A stretch of 64,000 nucleotides of DNA from Microbacterium sp. T32 (GTDB lineage: Bacteria; Actinomycetota; Actinomycetes; Actinomycetales; Microbacteriaceae): assembly GCF_001619615.1 (NCBI RefSeq), contig NZ_LQQP01000045.1:25834-89833 (forward strand). The letters run 5' to 3'. The position numbers and the translations under genes are program-made. Under the pieces are notes generated by a model. That model saw only the letters and a program-made list of their open reading frames with translations. It made no database searches and was not told the origin of the DNA. Positions 18,191 to 26,527 of the stretch are shown piece by piece. Position 1 is the stretch's first letter; the number at the start of each line of letters is the position of its first letter.

Positions 18191-19090
18191 TCAGTCGTCG
18201 TCGGTGCGTGCGCGCGCGGCCGCGGGTTCGGTGAGGAGGGCGATCTCCTCCGGGTTCCACGCGAAGGAGTGCTGCATCTGATGCTCGAGCGTCGCGAGGG
18301 CCGAGGGGAGGGCCGTCGCGACGCCGTGGCGGACGTCGAAGGCGTGGTCGTCGAGGGCCCGCGCGGCGGCGCGCAGTTCGTCGACGAGGGAGCGCAGACG
18401 CTCGTTGCCGTAGGCCTGGGCCAGCAGCCGAGCGTCATCCATGACGACGACGGAGAGCGCGTTCGGGCCGTCCGCGGCGACGCGCCGCGCGGGGTGGATC
18501 GTGACGATGACGGCCGCACCGCACACGAGGACCGCGAGGGTTGCCACCGCCGTGGCGAGTTCGGGGGAGAAGAGCGCAGAGGTGTGCCCGCCGAGCGCCC
18601 GTGCTCCCGAGTAGAGCGCGTACCCACCCATGGCGCCGGCGATCAACCGCGCCGGAATCGGAGCCACGGTGGTCGTGACGAGTGCGGCGATCGCGCAGCC
18701 AGCGCACACGAACGTCAGAATCGCGGATTTGATGACGAGCGCCGCGTCCGGGTCGGACAGCGCGGTGCAAGCGCCGACCGCGGCCGCGACCGTGACCGCG
18801 AGGCCCGCGGCGACGCGCCGCGCGCGGGGAGAGAACCCGCGGACCCCGACCGCCATGAGGGCCGGCGAGAGCGTCATCGCGCCGTCCGCGACGACGAGCG
18901 AGCCGCGTCCGCCATCGGAGGCGTGGACCGCGTACATGACGATCGAGCCCACGGCCAGGACGCCCGCGATGGTGGCGTAGCGGAGGAAGGGGGTGAGGGG
19001 GACGGGCATGGACACGCGGGGCAACGCGACACTGACGATGCCGACGGCCACGCCGAGGCACATCGCCAGCAGCCCGATCGTCAGCAGCAA
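18191..19090 (-). CDS. Seven-helix membrane protein of unknown function
   Basis: A 299-residue protein with about seven hydrophobic helices followed by an acidic cytosolic domain (about residues 225-299) containing LLAQAYGNERLRSLVDELRAAARALD, GVATALPSALATLEHQM and FAWNPEEIALLTEP. The start is TTG at 19090, supported by GGAGAT 6 bases upstream and by the hydrophobic N-terminus LLTIGLLAMCLGVAVGIV. I recognise no family. Its C-terminal third is duplicated in the downstream gene, which implies a local partial duplication and perhaps a hetero-oligomer. It precedes no enzyme, and the flanking Lrp gene is likewise leftward, so the three could be co-transcribed. Confidence 0.72.
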   Translation of the reverse strand: MLLTIGLLAMCLGVAVGIVSVALPRVSMPVPLTPFLRYATIAGVLAVGSIVMYAVHASDGGRGSLVVADGAMTLSPALMAVGVRGFSPRARRVAAGLAVTVAAAVGACTALSDPDAALVIKSAILTFVCAGCAIAALVTTTVAPIPARLIAGAMGGYALYSGARALGGHTSALFSPELATAVATLAVLVCGAAVIVTIHPARRVAADGPNALSVVVMDDARLLAQAYGNERLRSLVDELRAAARALDDHAFDVRHGVATALPSALATLEHQMQHSFAWNPEEIALLTEPAAARARTDDD

Positions 19091-19153
19091 CGGGATCTCC
19101 GGGGTTCGCGGTTCGCTTTCCGGCTGAGTGTATCGTTTCAGCCTGGGGCTCTA

Positions 19154-19627
19154 TCAGTCGAAATCCGCAGCGAGCGCGTTGCGGTGGTACTCGAAGATGA
19201 TGCTCGTGCGGGTGGATGCCACGCTGTTCCGCGCGGAGAGCTGATCGACGACGAACCGACGCACGGCCGAAGAATCGTCGACCGCGATGTGTACGAGGAA
19301 GTCGTCGGAACCGCCGAGGAAGAACAGCTGGATCACGTCCGGGTGGCGCCGGATCTCCTGCGCGAACGCGCGGATGCTCTCGTGTCGCTGCCCCGGGCGG
19401 AGCGTCACGCCGACGATCGCCTGGAGTCCGCGGCCGAGCCTGCTCTGGTCGACGGCGGCGTGGAATCCCGTGATGAGTCCGCGGTCGACGAGGCCCCGGA
19501 CGCGGGTGTGAGCGGTGGATGCCGCCACCCCGAGCGCGTCGGCGAGGGCGGCGTTCGTCATCCGTGCGTCCGCCGAGAGCAGTTCGATGATCCGGGCGTC
19601 GAGTGGGTGAAGGTCGTCGTCGGACAT
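19154..19627 (-). CDS. Lrp/AsnC-family regulator (AldR-like)
   Basis: A 157-residue feast/famine regulator: N-terminal helix-turn-helix (LDARIIELLSADARMTNAALADALGVAASTAHTRVRGLVDRGLI) and a C-terminal RAM ligand domain (VGVTLRPGQ, VIQLFFLGGSDDFLVHI). It is divergent from alanine dehydrogenase with 152 bases between, the arrangement known for AldR/Ald in actinobacteria. It probably binds the repeated sites in that spacer and responds to alanine or another amino acid. Confidence 0.92.
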   Translation of the reverse strand: MSDDDLHPLDARIIELLSADARMTNAALADALGVAASTAHTRVRGLVDRGLITGFHAAVDQSRLGRGLQAIVGVTLRPGQRHESIRAFAQEIRRHPDVIQLFFLGGSDDFLVHIAVDDSSAVRRFVVDQLSARNSVASTRTSIIFEYHRNALAADFD

Positions 19628-19630
19628 CGT

Positions 19631-19710
19631 AGATCCTTCGGTTTCGCGATCGGGTGCGGCGTCTCTCAGCCGACGATACCGGGGAATTTGGCATCCATTC
19701 CGAAGGATCT
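19631..19710. promoter_or_regulatory. Paired sites between Lrp-type regulator and ald
   Basis: AGATCCTTCGG at 19631-19641 is matched by its exact reverse complement CCGAAGGATCT at 19700-19710. Lrp-family octamers commonly bind several spaced sites, so these are good candidates for AldR boxes. Further related ATTCC-containing words follow up to the ald ribosome-binding site. Confidence 0.55.
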
Positions 19711-19779
19711 GCGGGTTTACGCCACGGAAACATGGATTCCTGCGATTCTTCCTGCCACCAGCATTCCGAGGAGAGACCG

Positions 19780-20865
19780 ATGCGCGTCGCCGTGCCCACC
19801 GAGATCAAGAACAACGAGAACCGTGTCGCGATGACGCCCGCGGGCGTCGACGCTCTGGTCCACCGCGGCCACGAGGTGCTGGTGCAAGCCGGCGCCGGCG
19901 AGGGCAGCGGCTTCTCGGACGAGCAGTACCGCTCGGCCGGCGCCGAGATCGTGGCGACCGCCGACGAGACATGGGCGCGCGCCGAGCTGCTCGTCAAGGT
20001 CAAGGAGCCGATCGCGTCCGAGTACGGGCACCTGCGTCCCGACCTCACGCTCTTCACGTACCTGCACCTCGCGGCCGACCGGCCGCTGACCGACGCGCTC
20101 ATGGCCGCGGGGACCACCGCCGTCGCGTACGAGACCGTGCAGACCACCGACCGTGCGCTGCCGCTCCTCGCCCCCATGAGCGAGGTCGCCGGGCGCCTGT
20201 CGATCATCGAGGGCGCGCACCACCTGCTGCGGGCCTCGGGCGGTCGCGGCCTCCTGCCCGGCGGCGTTCCCGGGACGCCCAAGGCGAAGGTCGTCGTGAT
20301 CGGCGGCGGTGTCGCGGGCGAGCACGCCGCGGCGAACGCCCTCGGCCTCGGCGCGAACGTCACCGTGATCGACATCTCGCTGCCCAAGCTCCGTCAGCTC
20401 GAGGAACGCTTCGGCGGGGCCATCCAGACGCGCGCGTCGACCCGCCTCGAAATCGCCGAGCAGCTCGCCGACGCCGATCTCGTCATCGGCTCGGTCCTGA
20501 TCCCGGGTGCCGCGGCACCCAAGCTCGTCACGGACGACATGGTCGCCGCGATGAAGCCCGGCTCAGTGCTCGTCGACATCGCGATCGACCAGGGCGGCTG
20601 CTTCGAGGGCTCGCGCCCGACCACCCACGACGCACCGACGTTCCGCGTCCACGACTCGCTGTTCTACTGCGTCGCGAACATGCCCGGCGCCGTGCCGCAC
20701 ACCTCCACGCGCGCGCTGTCCAACGCCACGCTCCCGTACATCACCCGCATCGCCGACGCGGGCTGGGAGGCCGCGGCATCCGCCGATCCGGCCCTCGCGA
20801 AGGGCCTGAACGTGCGCGCCGGCGTCGTGGTGAACGAGGGCGTGCGGGCCGCTTTCGACCTCTGA
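19780..20865 (+). CDS. ald: L-alanine dehydrogenase
   Basis: A 361-residue NAD-dependent enzyme interconverting L-alanine and pyruvate plus ammonia, important for nitrogen assimilation and redox balance. The N-terminal [23 protein letters not shown], the substrate residues in LLVKVKEP and YLHLA, and the nucleotide motif [14 protein letters not shown] (about residues 169-182) are unambiguous. DQGGCFE and the late [17 protein letters not shown] are also typical. ATG at 19780 follows GAGGAGAGA. Expression is expected to be controlled by the divergent Lrp-type gene. Confidence 0.97.
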   Translation: MRVAVPTEIKNNENRVAMTPAGVDALVHRGHEVLVQAGAGEGSGFSDEQYRSAGAEIVATADETWARAELLVKVKEPIASEYGHLRPDLTLFTYLHLAADRPLTDALMAAGTTAVAYETVQTTDRALPLLAPMSEVAGRLSIIEGAHHLLRASGGRGLLPGGVPGTPKAKVVVIGGGVAGEHAAANALGLGANVTVIDISLPKLRQLEERFGGAIQTRASTRLEIAEQLADADLVIGSVLIPGAAAPKLVTDDMVAAMKPGSVLVDIAIDQGGCFEGSRPTTHDAPTFRVHDSLFYCVANMPGAVPHTSTRALSNATLPYITRIADAGWEAAASADPALAKGLNVRAGVVVNEGVRAAFDL

Positions 20866-20922
20866 CGCGGCCGCGCGCCGCTCCGCCCGTTCACGCGGCG
20901 CGGCGGGCCCCGGCGTACCGGA

Positions 20923-20983
20923 GTTCAGTGTCCAAGACACGCGGATGCCGGCGCGTCACGTCCGCGTGTTCTGGACACCGAAC
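20923..20983. repeat. Intergenic inverted repeat, family 1, copy E
   Basis: Left arm 20923-20945, right arm 20961-20983, 15-base loop. The right arm differs by a TCT/CTT swap and one A/C change. It lies between the convergent ends of ald and the response-regulator gene, a position suited to a bidirectional terminator. Confidence 0.87.
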
Positions 20984-21018
20984 GGGGGAGGGCGCCGCGG
21001 CGCGGCGCGGGCCGGGCG

Positions 21019-21702
21019 TCAGCCGCGGACCCAGGCGTACGTGATCTCGGGGCGGCCGGGGCCGCCGTACCGCGGCTCGCGGCGCACGCGACCGACGTCG
21101 GCGAGGTGCTCGAGGTACCGGCGCGCGGTGACGCGCGACATGCCCTCGCGCTCGCCGACCTCGGTGGAGGACACCGCGGTGGATGCCGTGCGCACGCGTT
21201 CCGCGACCGCTTGCAGCGTCTCATCGCTCAGGCCCTTCGGCAGCGCGGGGGCCGCGACGGTGCGCAGGGTCCCGAGCAGCGCGTCGACCTCGGACTGCGT
21301 GGCATCCCCGGCGGCCCGGTCCAGCCCCTCGACGTACGCGCGGTACGCCTCGAGGCGCTCGCGGAACGCGGCGAACGTGAACGGCTTGATGAGGTACTGC
21401 ACGACCCCGGTCGACACCGCGGCGCGCACGGTCGCGGCATCCCGGACCGCCGTCACGGCGATGATGTCGACGCCCGCGCCCATCGCGCGCACGCGTCGGG
21501 CGACGTCGAGGCCGCCGCCGTCGGGCATGGTCATGTCCAGCAGCACGAGGTCGATGGGGCGGGCCGGATCGGCGATCGCCGTGAGCGCCGCGCGCGCCCC
21601 CGCCGCCTGCCCGACGACCTCGAACCCCGGGACGCGTCCGACGTACGCGGCGTGCAGCTCGAGCGCGAGGGCGTCGTCGTCGACGACGAGCACCCGGATC
21701 AC
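21019..21702 (-). CDS. CitB/DcuR-type response regulator
   Basis: A 227-residue response regulator: receiver domain with acidic pocket DDD (residues 8-10), phospho-acceptor Asp56 in LVLLDMTMP, TAV switch and LIKPF lysine, then a C-terminal CitB-type helix-turn-helix (EGMSRVTARRYLEHLADVGRVRREPRYGGPGRPE). GTG at 21702 overlaps the kinase stop. With the adjacent kinase it should activate the dicarboxylate transporter gene on the other side. Confidence 0.93.
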   Translation of the reverse strand: MIRVLVVDDDALALELHAAYVGRVPGFEVVGQAAGARAALTAIADPARPIDLVLLDMTMPDGGGLDVARRVRAMGAGVDIIAVTAVRDAATVRAAVSTGVVQYLIKPFTFAAFRERLEAYRAYVEGLDRAAGDATQSEVDALLGTLRTVAAPALPKGLSDETLQAVAERVRTASTAVSSTEVGEREGMSRVTARRYLEHLADVGRVRREPRYGGPGRPEITYAWVRG

Positions 21703-23303
21703 GCGGGCACCGCCTCGACGGGCGCGGGCAGCATCACGCGCACCGTCGTCGGTGCGCCGCTGACCGAGAGCGTCCCGCCGTGCGCCGCGACGATGTCCCG
21801 CACCAGTGCGAGGCCCACGCCCCGGCCGCCGGGAGCCGCCGCGGGCTTGGTCGACGCGCCGAACGCGAACGGGTCGGCGAGGTCGGGGTCGAACCCCGCG
21901 CCGCTGTCACTCACCTCGATGGCCACGTCGGGTCCCTTCCGCGTGAGGGAGACGCGGACCCAGCGCGGCTCGTCGCCGGTGGCCGCGGCATCCATCGCGT
22001 TGTCCACGAGGTTGCCGACCACCGTGACCGCCTCGGCGGCGGCCAGCGGGAGCGCGGGCGTCGGTTCGGCGACGTCGAGGTCGAGGGCCACGCCGCGCTC
22101 GGCGGCCTCGTCGAGCTTGCCGAGCAGGAGCGCGACGACCACCGCGCCGTCGTTGCCGGACACGATGCGGTCGGCGAGATCCTGGCGGCCCTCGGTGGAT
22201 GCCGCGATGAGCCGCCGCGCGTCGTCGATGCGCCCGAGTTCGAGCAGGGCGAGCAGCGCGTGCAGCCGGTTGCCGTGCTCATGCGTCTGCGAGCGCAGCG
22301 TTTCGCTGAGGGTGCGGACCCCCTCGAGCTCCCCGAGCAAGGCCTGCAGCTCGGAGCGGTCGCGGAGGGTCATGACGCGCCCGCGCTCGGGGGCGCGGCG
22401 CCCGTTCAGGTCACGCGCCTCCTCCTGGTTGACCAGCAGCACCCGATCGCCGGTGGCCACGGTCTCCTCCACCATGCGGCGTCCGGTCGCGATCGCTTCG
22501 GCGAGAGCGGCATCCATGTCGGTCTCCCGCGGGTCGAGGTCGACCTGGCCCTCGGTCGCCGGAGGGAGGCCGAGGAGGTCGGCGGCTTCGTCGTTGTAGA
22601 GCACGATCCGCCCGCGGCCGTCCGTGACGACGAGCCCCTCGCGCAGCGAGTGCAGCACGGTCTCGTAGCTCTCCACGAGCCGGGCGAGTTCGCGCGGCGT
22701 GTACGACCCGGTGACGCGGCGCGCACTGCGCCGGACGTACAGGGCACCGAGGATGCCGATGCCCACGATGCCGGCCGCGGCGGCGACGATCATCGGGACG
22801 CGGGCGGCGAGGTCCGCCTGCACGGCGCCGAGGGTCACACCGACCGAGACGAGCCCCGCGATCTCGCCGGCGTCGGTGCCGCCGTCGCGGATCGGCGTGA
22901 TCGTGCGCACGGACGGTCCGAGCGTGCCGTCGTACACCTCGGTGTACGTCCGTCCCGCCAAAGCCTCCTCGCGCGAGCCGAGGTACGGCTGGCCGATCTC
23001 GGAGCGATTGGGGTGGGTGAGTCGGATGCCGTCGGGCGTCATGATCGTGACGAACGACAGATCGCCCTCGGCGAGGATCGCCTCCACCATCGGCTGCAGC
23101 GTGTCGGAATCGCGCGCCCGGACGAGCGCCGCGACGTCCGGTTCGTGCGCGAGCGTGTCCGCCACCGAGCGGGTGACCTGCTCCGCCTGGCGCTGCCCGG
23201 AATCGGACAACTGCACCGACAGGAGCGCCGCGAGTACCCCCGCGACCAGCAGAACGACGCCGAGCGACACGATCGCCAGTCGTCCGCCCACGCTCAATCG
23301 CAC
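21699..23303 (-). CDS. CitA/DcuS-type sensor histidine kinase
   Basis: A 534-residue membrane sensor. Order: helix 1 (LAIVSLGVVLLVAGVLAALL), extracytoplasmic PAS/CACHE-like sensor of about 130 residues with HPNRSEIGQPYLG, helix 2 (MIVAAAAGIVGIGILGALYV), cytosolic PAS (REGLVVTDGRGRIVLYNDEA), a dimerisation segment with the phosphorylated His in QTHEHGNRLHALLALLELG, and an HATPase domain (NLVDNAMDAA, DSGAGFDP, GRGVGLALV). GTG at 23303 has AAGGAGG 7 bases upstream; a longer frame to 23495 would overlap the promoter region. It probably senses C4-dicarboxylates or citrate outside the cell. Confidence 0.93.
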   Translation of the reverse strand: MRLSVGGRLAIVSLGVVLLVAGVLAALLSVQLSDSGQRQAEQVTRSVADTLAHEPDVAALVRARDSDTLQPMVEAILAEGDLSFVTIMTPDGIRLTHPNRSEIGQPYLGSREEALAGRTYTEVYDGTLGPSVRTITPIRDGGTDAGEIAGLVSVGVTLGAVQADLAARVPMIVAAAAGIVGIGILGALYVRRSARRVTGSYTPRELARLVESYETVLHSLREGLVVTDGRGRIVLYNDEAADLLGLPPATEGQVDLDPRETDMDAALAEAIATGRRMVEETVATGDRVLLVNQEEARDLNGRRAPERGRVMTLRDRSELQALLGELEGVRTLSETLRSQTHEHGNRLHALLALLELGRIDDARRLIAASTEGRQDLADRIVSGNDGAVVVALLLGKLDEAAERGVALDLDVAEPTPALPLAAAEAVTVVGNLVDNAMDAAATGDEPRWVRVSLTRKGPDVAIEVSDSGAGFDPDLADPFAFGASTKPAAAPGGRGVGLALVRDIVAAHGGTLSVSGAPTTVRVMLPAPVEAVPA

Positions 23304-23436
23304 GTCGCTTCCTCCTTCGGCCTGCCGTGAACAATACGACCACAAATCGCCCCGTGCGCCGCGCTCCCGCAAAGTCGTCACATCTCCGGCGGCCCCGCCG
23401 GACTCAACAAAGACGTTAGAAAAGGGGAAGTCGCGA

Positions 23437-24861
23437 ATGTCTCTCTCACTCCGCACCACACGCGACGGTCGTCCTCGCAAGAAGGTCGACCGCAACCACT
23501 GGCTCTACATCGCCGTCATCGTCGCCGTCGTGGCGGGTATCGTCGTCGGCCTTGCCGCCCCGCAGTTCGCCGTCGGCCTTGAGCCCGTCGGCAAGGGCTT
23601 CGTCAACCTCATCAAGATGATGATCGCCCCGGTCATCTTCTGCACGATCGTCGTGGGCATCGGCTCGATCGCCAAGGCCTCCACCGTCGGCAAGATCGGC
23701 GGCCTGGCGCTGGTCTACTTCCTCGTGATGTCGACCTTCGCGCTCGGCATCGGCCTGCTGGTGGGCAACATCATCCACCCCGGCGAGGGCCTGAACATCG
23801 CGGGCGCCCAGTACGACGCCGTCCCCGAAGCGACCACGACGCAGGACTTCATCCTGGGCATCATTCCGACGACGTTCTTCTCGGCCTTCACCGGCGGCAG
23901 CATCCTCCAGGTGCTCTTCATCGCTCTCCTCGTCGGCTTCGCTCTGCAGGGCATGGGCGAGCGCGGCGCGCGCATGGTCGAGGGCATCCGCAACTTCCAG
24001 GTGCTCGTGTTCCGCATCCTCGGCATGATCCTCTGGCTCGCCCCGATCGGTGCCTTCGGTGCGATCGCCGCCGTCGTCGGCAAGACCGGCTTCGGGGCCG
24101 TGATCAGCCTCGGCATCCTGATGGGGTCGTTCTACCTGACGTGCTTCCTCTTCATCGCCGTGGTCCTGGGTCTTCTCCTGTTCGCCGTTACGCGGGTCAA
24201 CATCTTCTCCCTCATGAAGTACCTCGGCCGCGAGTACCTCCTCATCGTCGGCACGTCGTCCTCCGAGGCCGCGCTGCCGCGCCTCATCGCGAAGATGGAG
24301 CACCTCGGCGTCTCGAAGCCGGTCGTCGGTATCACCGTCCCGACCGGGTACTCCTTCAACCTGGACGGCACCGCGATCTACCTCACGATGGCGTCGCTGT
24401 TCATCGCGACCGCCATGGGCGCCCCGATGTCGATCCCCGAGCAGATCGGCCTCCTGATCTTCATGATCATCGCCTCCAAGGGCGCGGCCGGCGTCACCGG
24501 TGCGGGCCTCGCGACGCTCGCCGGCGGCCTCTCCGCCTACCGCCCCGACCTGGTCAACGGCGTCGGCGTCATCGTCGGCATCGACCGGTTCATGTCCGAG
24601 GCCCGCGCGGTCACGAACTTCACCGGCAACGCCGTGGCGACCCTCCTCATCGGAGCGTGGACCAAGCAGTACGACCGCGAGCGCGTCGGCGAGGTCCTCG
24701 CGGGCCGCATCCCCTTCGACGAGACGCTCCTCACCGGTCACGACCACGCCGCCACCCCGGCGGCGGACGCCGCGCCCGCTCTGGCGTCGGTGGACACGCA
24801 GGCGCTCAACGCCTTCCGCGCCCAAGCGGAGGCGGAGGCGGCGGCCCGGAGCCGTTCGTGA
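23437..24861 (+). CDS. dctA: C4-dicarboxylate/cation symporter (DAACS family, DctA-like)
   Basis: A 474-residue inner-membrane symporter for succinate, fumarate, malate or related acids. Signatures: SSSEAALPRLIAKME (serine-rich hairpin), PTGYSFNLDGTAIYLTMA, and RFMSEARAVTNFTGNAVAT near the cation sites. A charged N-terminus precedes the first helix and an Ala-rich cytosolic tail follows the last. ATG at 23437 follows AAAAGGGGAAG. It is divergent from the CitA/CitB-type system and translationally coupled to the CitE-like gene. Confidence 0.94.
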   Translation: MSLSLRTTRDGRPRKKVDRNHWLYIAVIVAVVAGIVVGLAAPQFAVGLEPVGKGFVNLIKMMIAPVIFCTIVVGIGSIAKASTVGKIGGLALVYFLVMSTFALGIGLLVGNIIHPGEGLNIAGAQYDAVPEATTTQDFILGIIPTTFFSAFTGGSILQVLFIALLVGFALQGMGERGARMVEGIRNFQVLVFRILGMILWLAPIGAFGAIAAVVGKTGFGAVISLGILMGSFYLTCFLFIAVVLGLLLFAVTRVNIFSLMKYLGREYLLIVGTSSSEAALPRLIAKMEHLGVSKPVVGITVPTGYSFNLDGTAIYLTMASLFIATAMGAPMSIPEQIGLLIFMIIASKGAAGVTGAGLATLAGGLSAYRPDLVNGVGVIVGIDRFMSEARAVTNFTGNAVATLLIGAWTKQYDRERVGEVLAGRIPFDETLLTGHDHAATPAADAAPALASVDTQALNAFRAQAEAEAAARSRS

Positions 24862-25688
24862 GTCTGACGCAGCACTCAGCGGGGGCGGCTTCGGCCGCCC
24901 CCGCCCCCGCGCGCGTGGACCTCGCCCGCACCTGGCTGCTGCGCTCGCCGTTGGCGTCCGGCGGCGACAGCGCGGCCGATGTCCTGGTCCTCGACCTCGA
25001 GGACGGTCTGCCCGCCGCGCGCAAGACCGAGGGTCGCGAACGCGCCCGCCGCGCCGCCGAGACCGCGCCCGTGTGGCTGCGGATCAGCGCCGCGGGCACG
25101 CCCGACGGCGAAGCCGACCTGGAGCTGTGCCGCGAGCTGGATGATCGTCTGGCTGGCATCGTGCTGGCGATGTGCGCCGGACCCGCCGACGTCGCCCACG
25201 TCGCGGCATCCCGACGGGTGGGTGTGCCGATCGTCGCGATGATCGAATCGGCCGCGGCACTGCTCGCGGCTCCCGCGATCGCCGCGCACCCCGCGACGCG
25301 GCGCCTGGCGTTCGGCACCGGCGACTTCCGTCGCGACACCGGCATGGCGGACGACCGCACCGCGCTGTCGTGGCCCCGGGCGCAGCTGGTCGTGGCGTCG
25401 GCGGCCGCCCGGATCGCCGGACCGATCGATGGTCCGTGCGGTTCGGTCGAGCAGGCTCGGGATGCCGCCGAGCACGCCGCCGCGATGGGGTTCACGGGCA
25501 CGCTGGCGCTGCGGGATGCCGCGATCCCGGGTGCCCACGCCGGCTTCACACCCGCGCCGGCCGAGGTCTCGGAGGCGCGCGCCCTCCTCTCGGCGGTTCC
25601 CGACGGCCCGGTCGACGGCTCGTACGCCCCGGCGCTGGCGCGTGCCCGCGCGCTGGTGGCCCGCGCCGAGGCGCTCGCGCGGCTCTGA
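24858..25688 (+). CDS. CitE-like HpcH/HpaI-family lyase
   Basis: A 276-residue TIM-barrel protein of the citrate lyase beta subunit-like group. DVLVLDLEDGLPAARK holds the conserved acidic pair near the phosphate/CoA site, and MIESAAALLAAPAIA, FGTGDFRRDTGM and GPCGSVEQARDAAEHAAAMGF follow the family pattern. Such stand-alone CitE-like proteins cleave or form malyl-, citramalyl- or related acyl-CoA esters rather than acting in citrate lyase. GTG at 24858 overlaps the dctA stop, so the acid being imported is probably the product or substrate of this lyase. It ends at a long inverted repeat. Confidence 0.85.
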   Translation: MSLTQHSAGAASAAPAPARVDLARTWLLRSPLASGGDSAADVLVLDLEDGLPAARKTEGRERARRAAETAPVWLRISAAGTPDGEADLELCRELDDRLAGIVLAMCAGPADVAHVAASRRVGVPIVAMIESAAALLAAPAIAAHPATRRLAFGTGDFRRDTGMADDRTALSWPRAQLVVASAAARIAGPIDGPCGSVEQARDAAEHAAAMGFTGTLALRDAAIPGAHAGFTPAPAEVSEARALLSAVPDGPVDGSYAPALARARALVARAEALARL

Positions 25689-25699
25689 CCGCTGCCGAA

Positions 25700-25769
25700 C
25701 GCCCACGATCGGGTCGAGCGCCCACGCTCCGGTCGACCCGACCGTGGGCGCCCGACCGGATCGTGGGCG
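25700..25769. repeat. Long inverted repeat between convergent genes (family 3)
   Basis: 27-base arms at 25700-25726 and 25743-25769, two mismatches, around a 16-base loop. The arms contain CGCCCACGATC and GCGCCCACG. It fills the gap between the ends of the citE-like and DUF1992 genes and probably serves both as a terminator. Confidence 0.8.
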
Positions 25770-25780
25770 ATGGCCGCAGG

Positions 25781-26329
25781 TCAGCGCCCGAACCACCGAC
25801 GACGACGCGGCGGGGGCGCAGCGGCGGAAGCTGCCTCGCGAGCGCGGCGACGGGACGCCCACGCCGAGAGCTCGGCATCCACGTCCACCGTCGGCGTGAC
25901 CACGGGCGGTCCGCCGAGCAACTGCCGGCGGGCTTCGATGACGCGGCGGTTGAAGTCCTCGAGCGCTTCGCGGACGTCGGCTTCGCGCGAGATCGCGTCC
26001 ATCCGCTGCGCGAGTTCGGCGTGTTCGACCCGCAGCGTCAGCGCGGGCGGCCCCAGCCCCGACAGCTTCTCCGTCTCGATCTTGCGGCGGATCCACCAGT
26101 CCGGGTCGTGACTTCCGCCCAGGTCGGGCAGCGGTTTTCCGGCCCCGGGCAGGTTGTCGAAATCCCCGCGGCGGATCGCCTGCTGTATCGACGTCTCGAC
26201 GAACGCGGCCCGCTCGGCGGCCGTCGAGCCGCGCGCCGGCGCCTTCGCGGATTCCGGTTCCAGACCGGCATCCCGCATCCGCCGGTCCAGACGGTACTGC
26301 TCCGCCGCCTGTCTCGGGTCGTCGCCCAT
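25781..26329 (-). CDS. DUF1992 / DnaJ-homologue-subfamily-C28-like protein
   Basis: A 182-residue soluble protein. Its conserved core IQQAIRRGDFDNLPGAGKPLPDLGG and DPDWWIRRKIETEKL matches the domain called DUF1992, shared with the C-terminal part of DNAJC28 proteins; no J domain is present. The C-terminus is basic and low-complexity. ATG at 26329 is preceded by GGAGG. The role of this family is not established. Confidence 0.83.
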   Translation of the reverse strand: MGDDPRQAAEQYRLDRRMRDAGLEPESAKAPARGSTAAERAAFVETSIQQAIRRGDFDNLPGAGKPLPDLGGSHDPDWWIRRKIETEKLSGLGPPALTLRVEHAELAQRMDAISREADVREALEDFNRRVIEARRQLLGGPPVVTPTVDVDAELSAWASRRRAREAASAAAPPPRRRRWFGR

Positions 26330-26446
26330 GTCGCCTCCGCCGTGTGCTCGGGTGATTCCAGGCTACGTCGGGGTGGGGCGGGTGGCGCCGGACGCCGTCG
26401 CCGATCGAGGGATGCCAGGGCGTCCGGCCGTGTCCTCCCCGGTTGA

Positions 26447-26497
26447 GTGTCCAAGACACGCGGATGCTCTGCGAGCGCGTCCGCGTGTCTTGGACAC
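26447..26497. repeat. Intergenic inverted repeat, family 1, copy F
   Basis: Perfect 18-base arms (26447-26464 and 26480-26497) around a 15-base loop. It lies between the DUF1992 gene start and the end of the oxygenase gene, both leftward. Confidence 0.9.
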
Positions 26498-26527
26498 TGA
26501 ACCTAGAGGGACGCGCACCCCGCCGGG

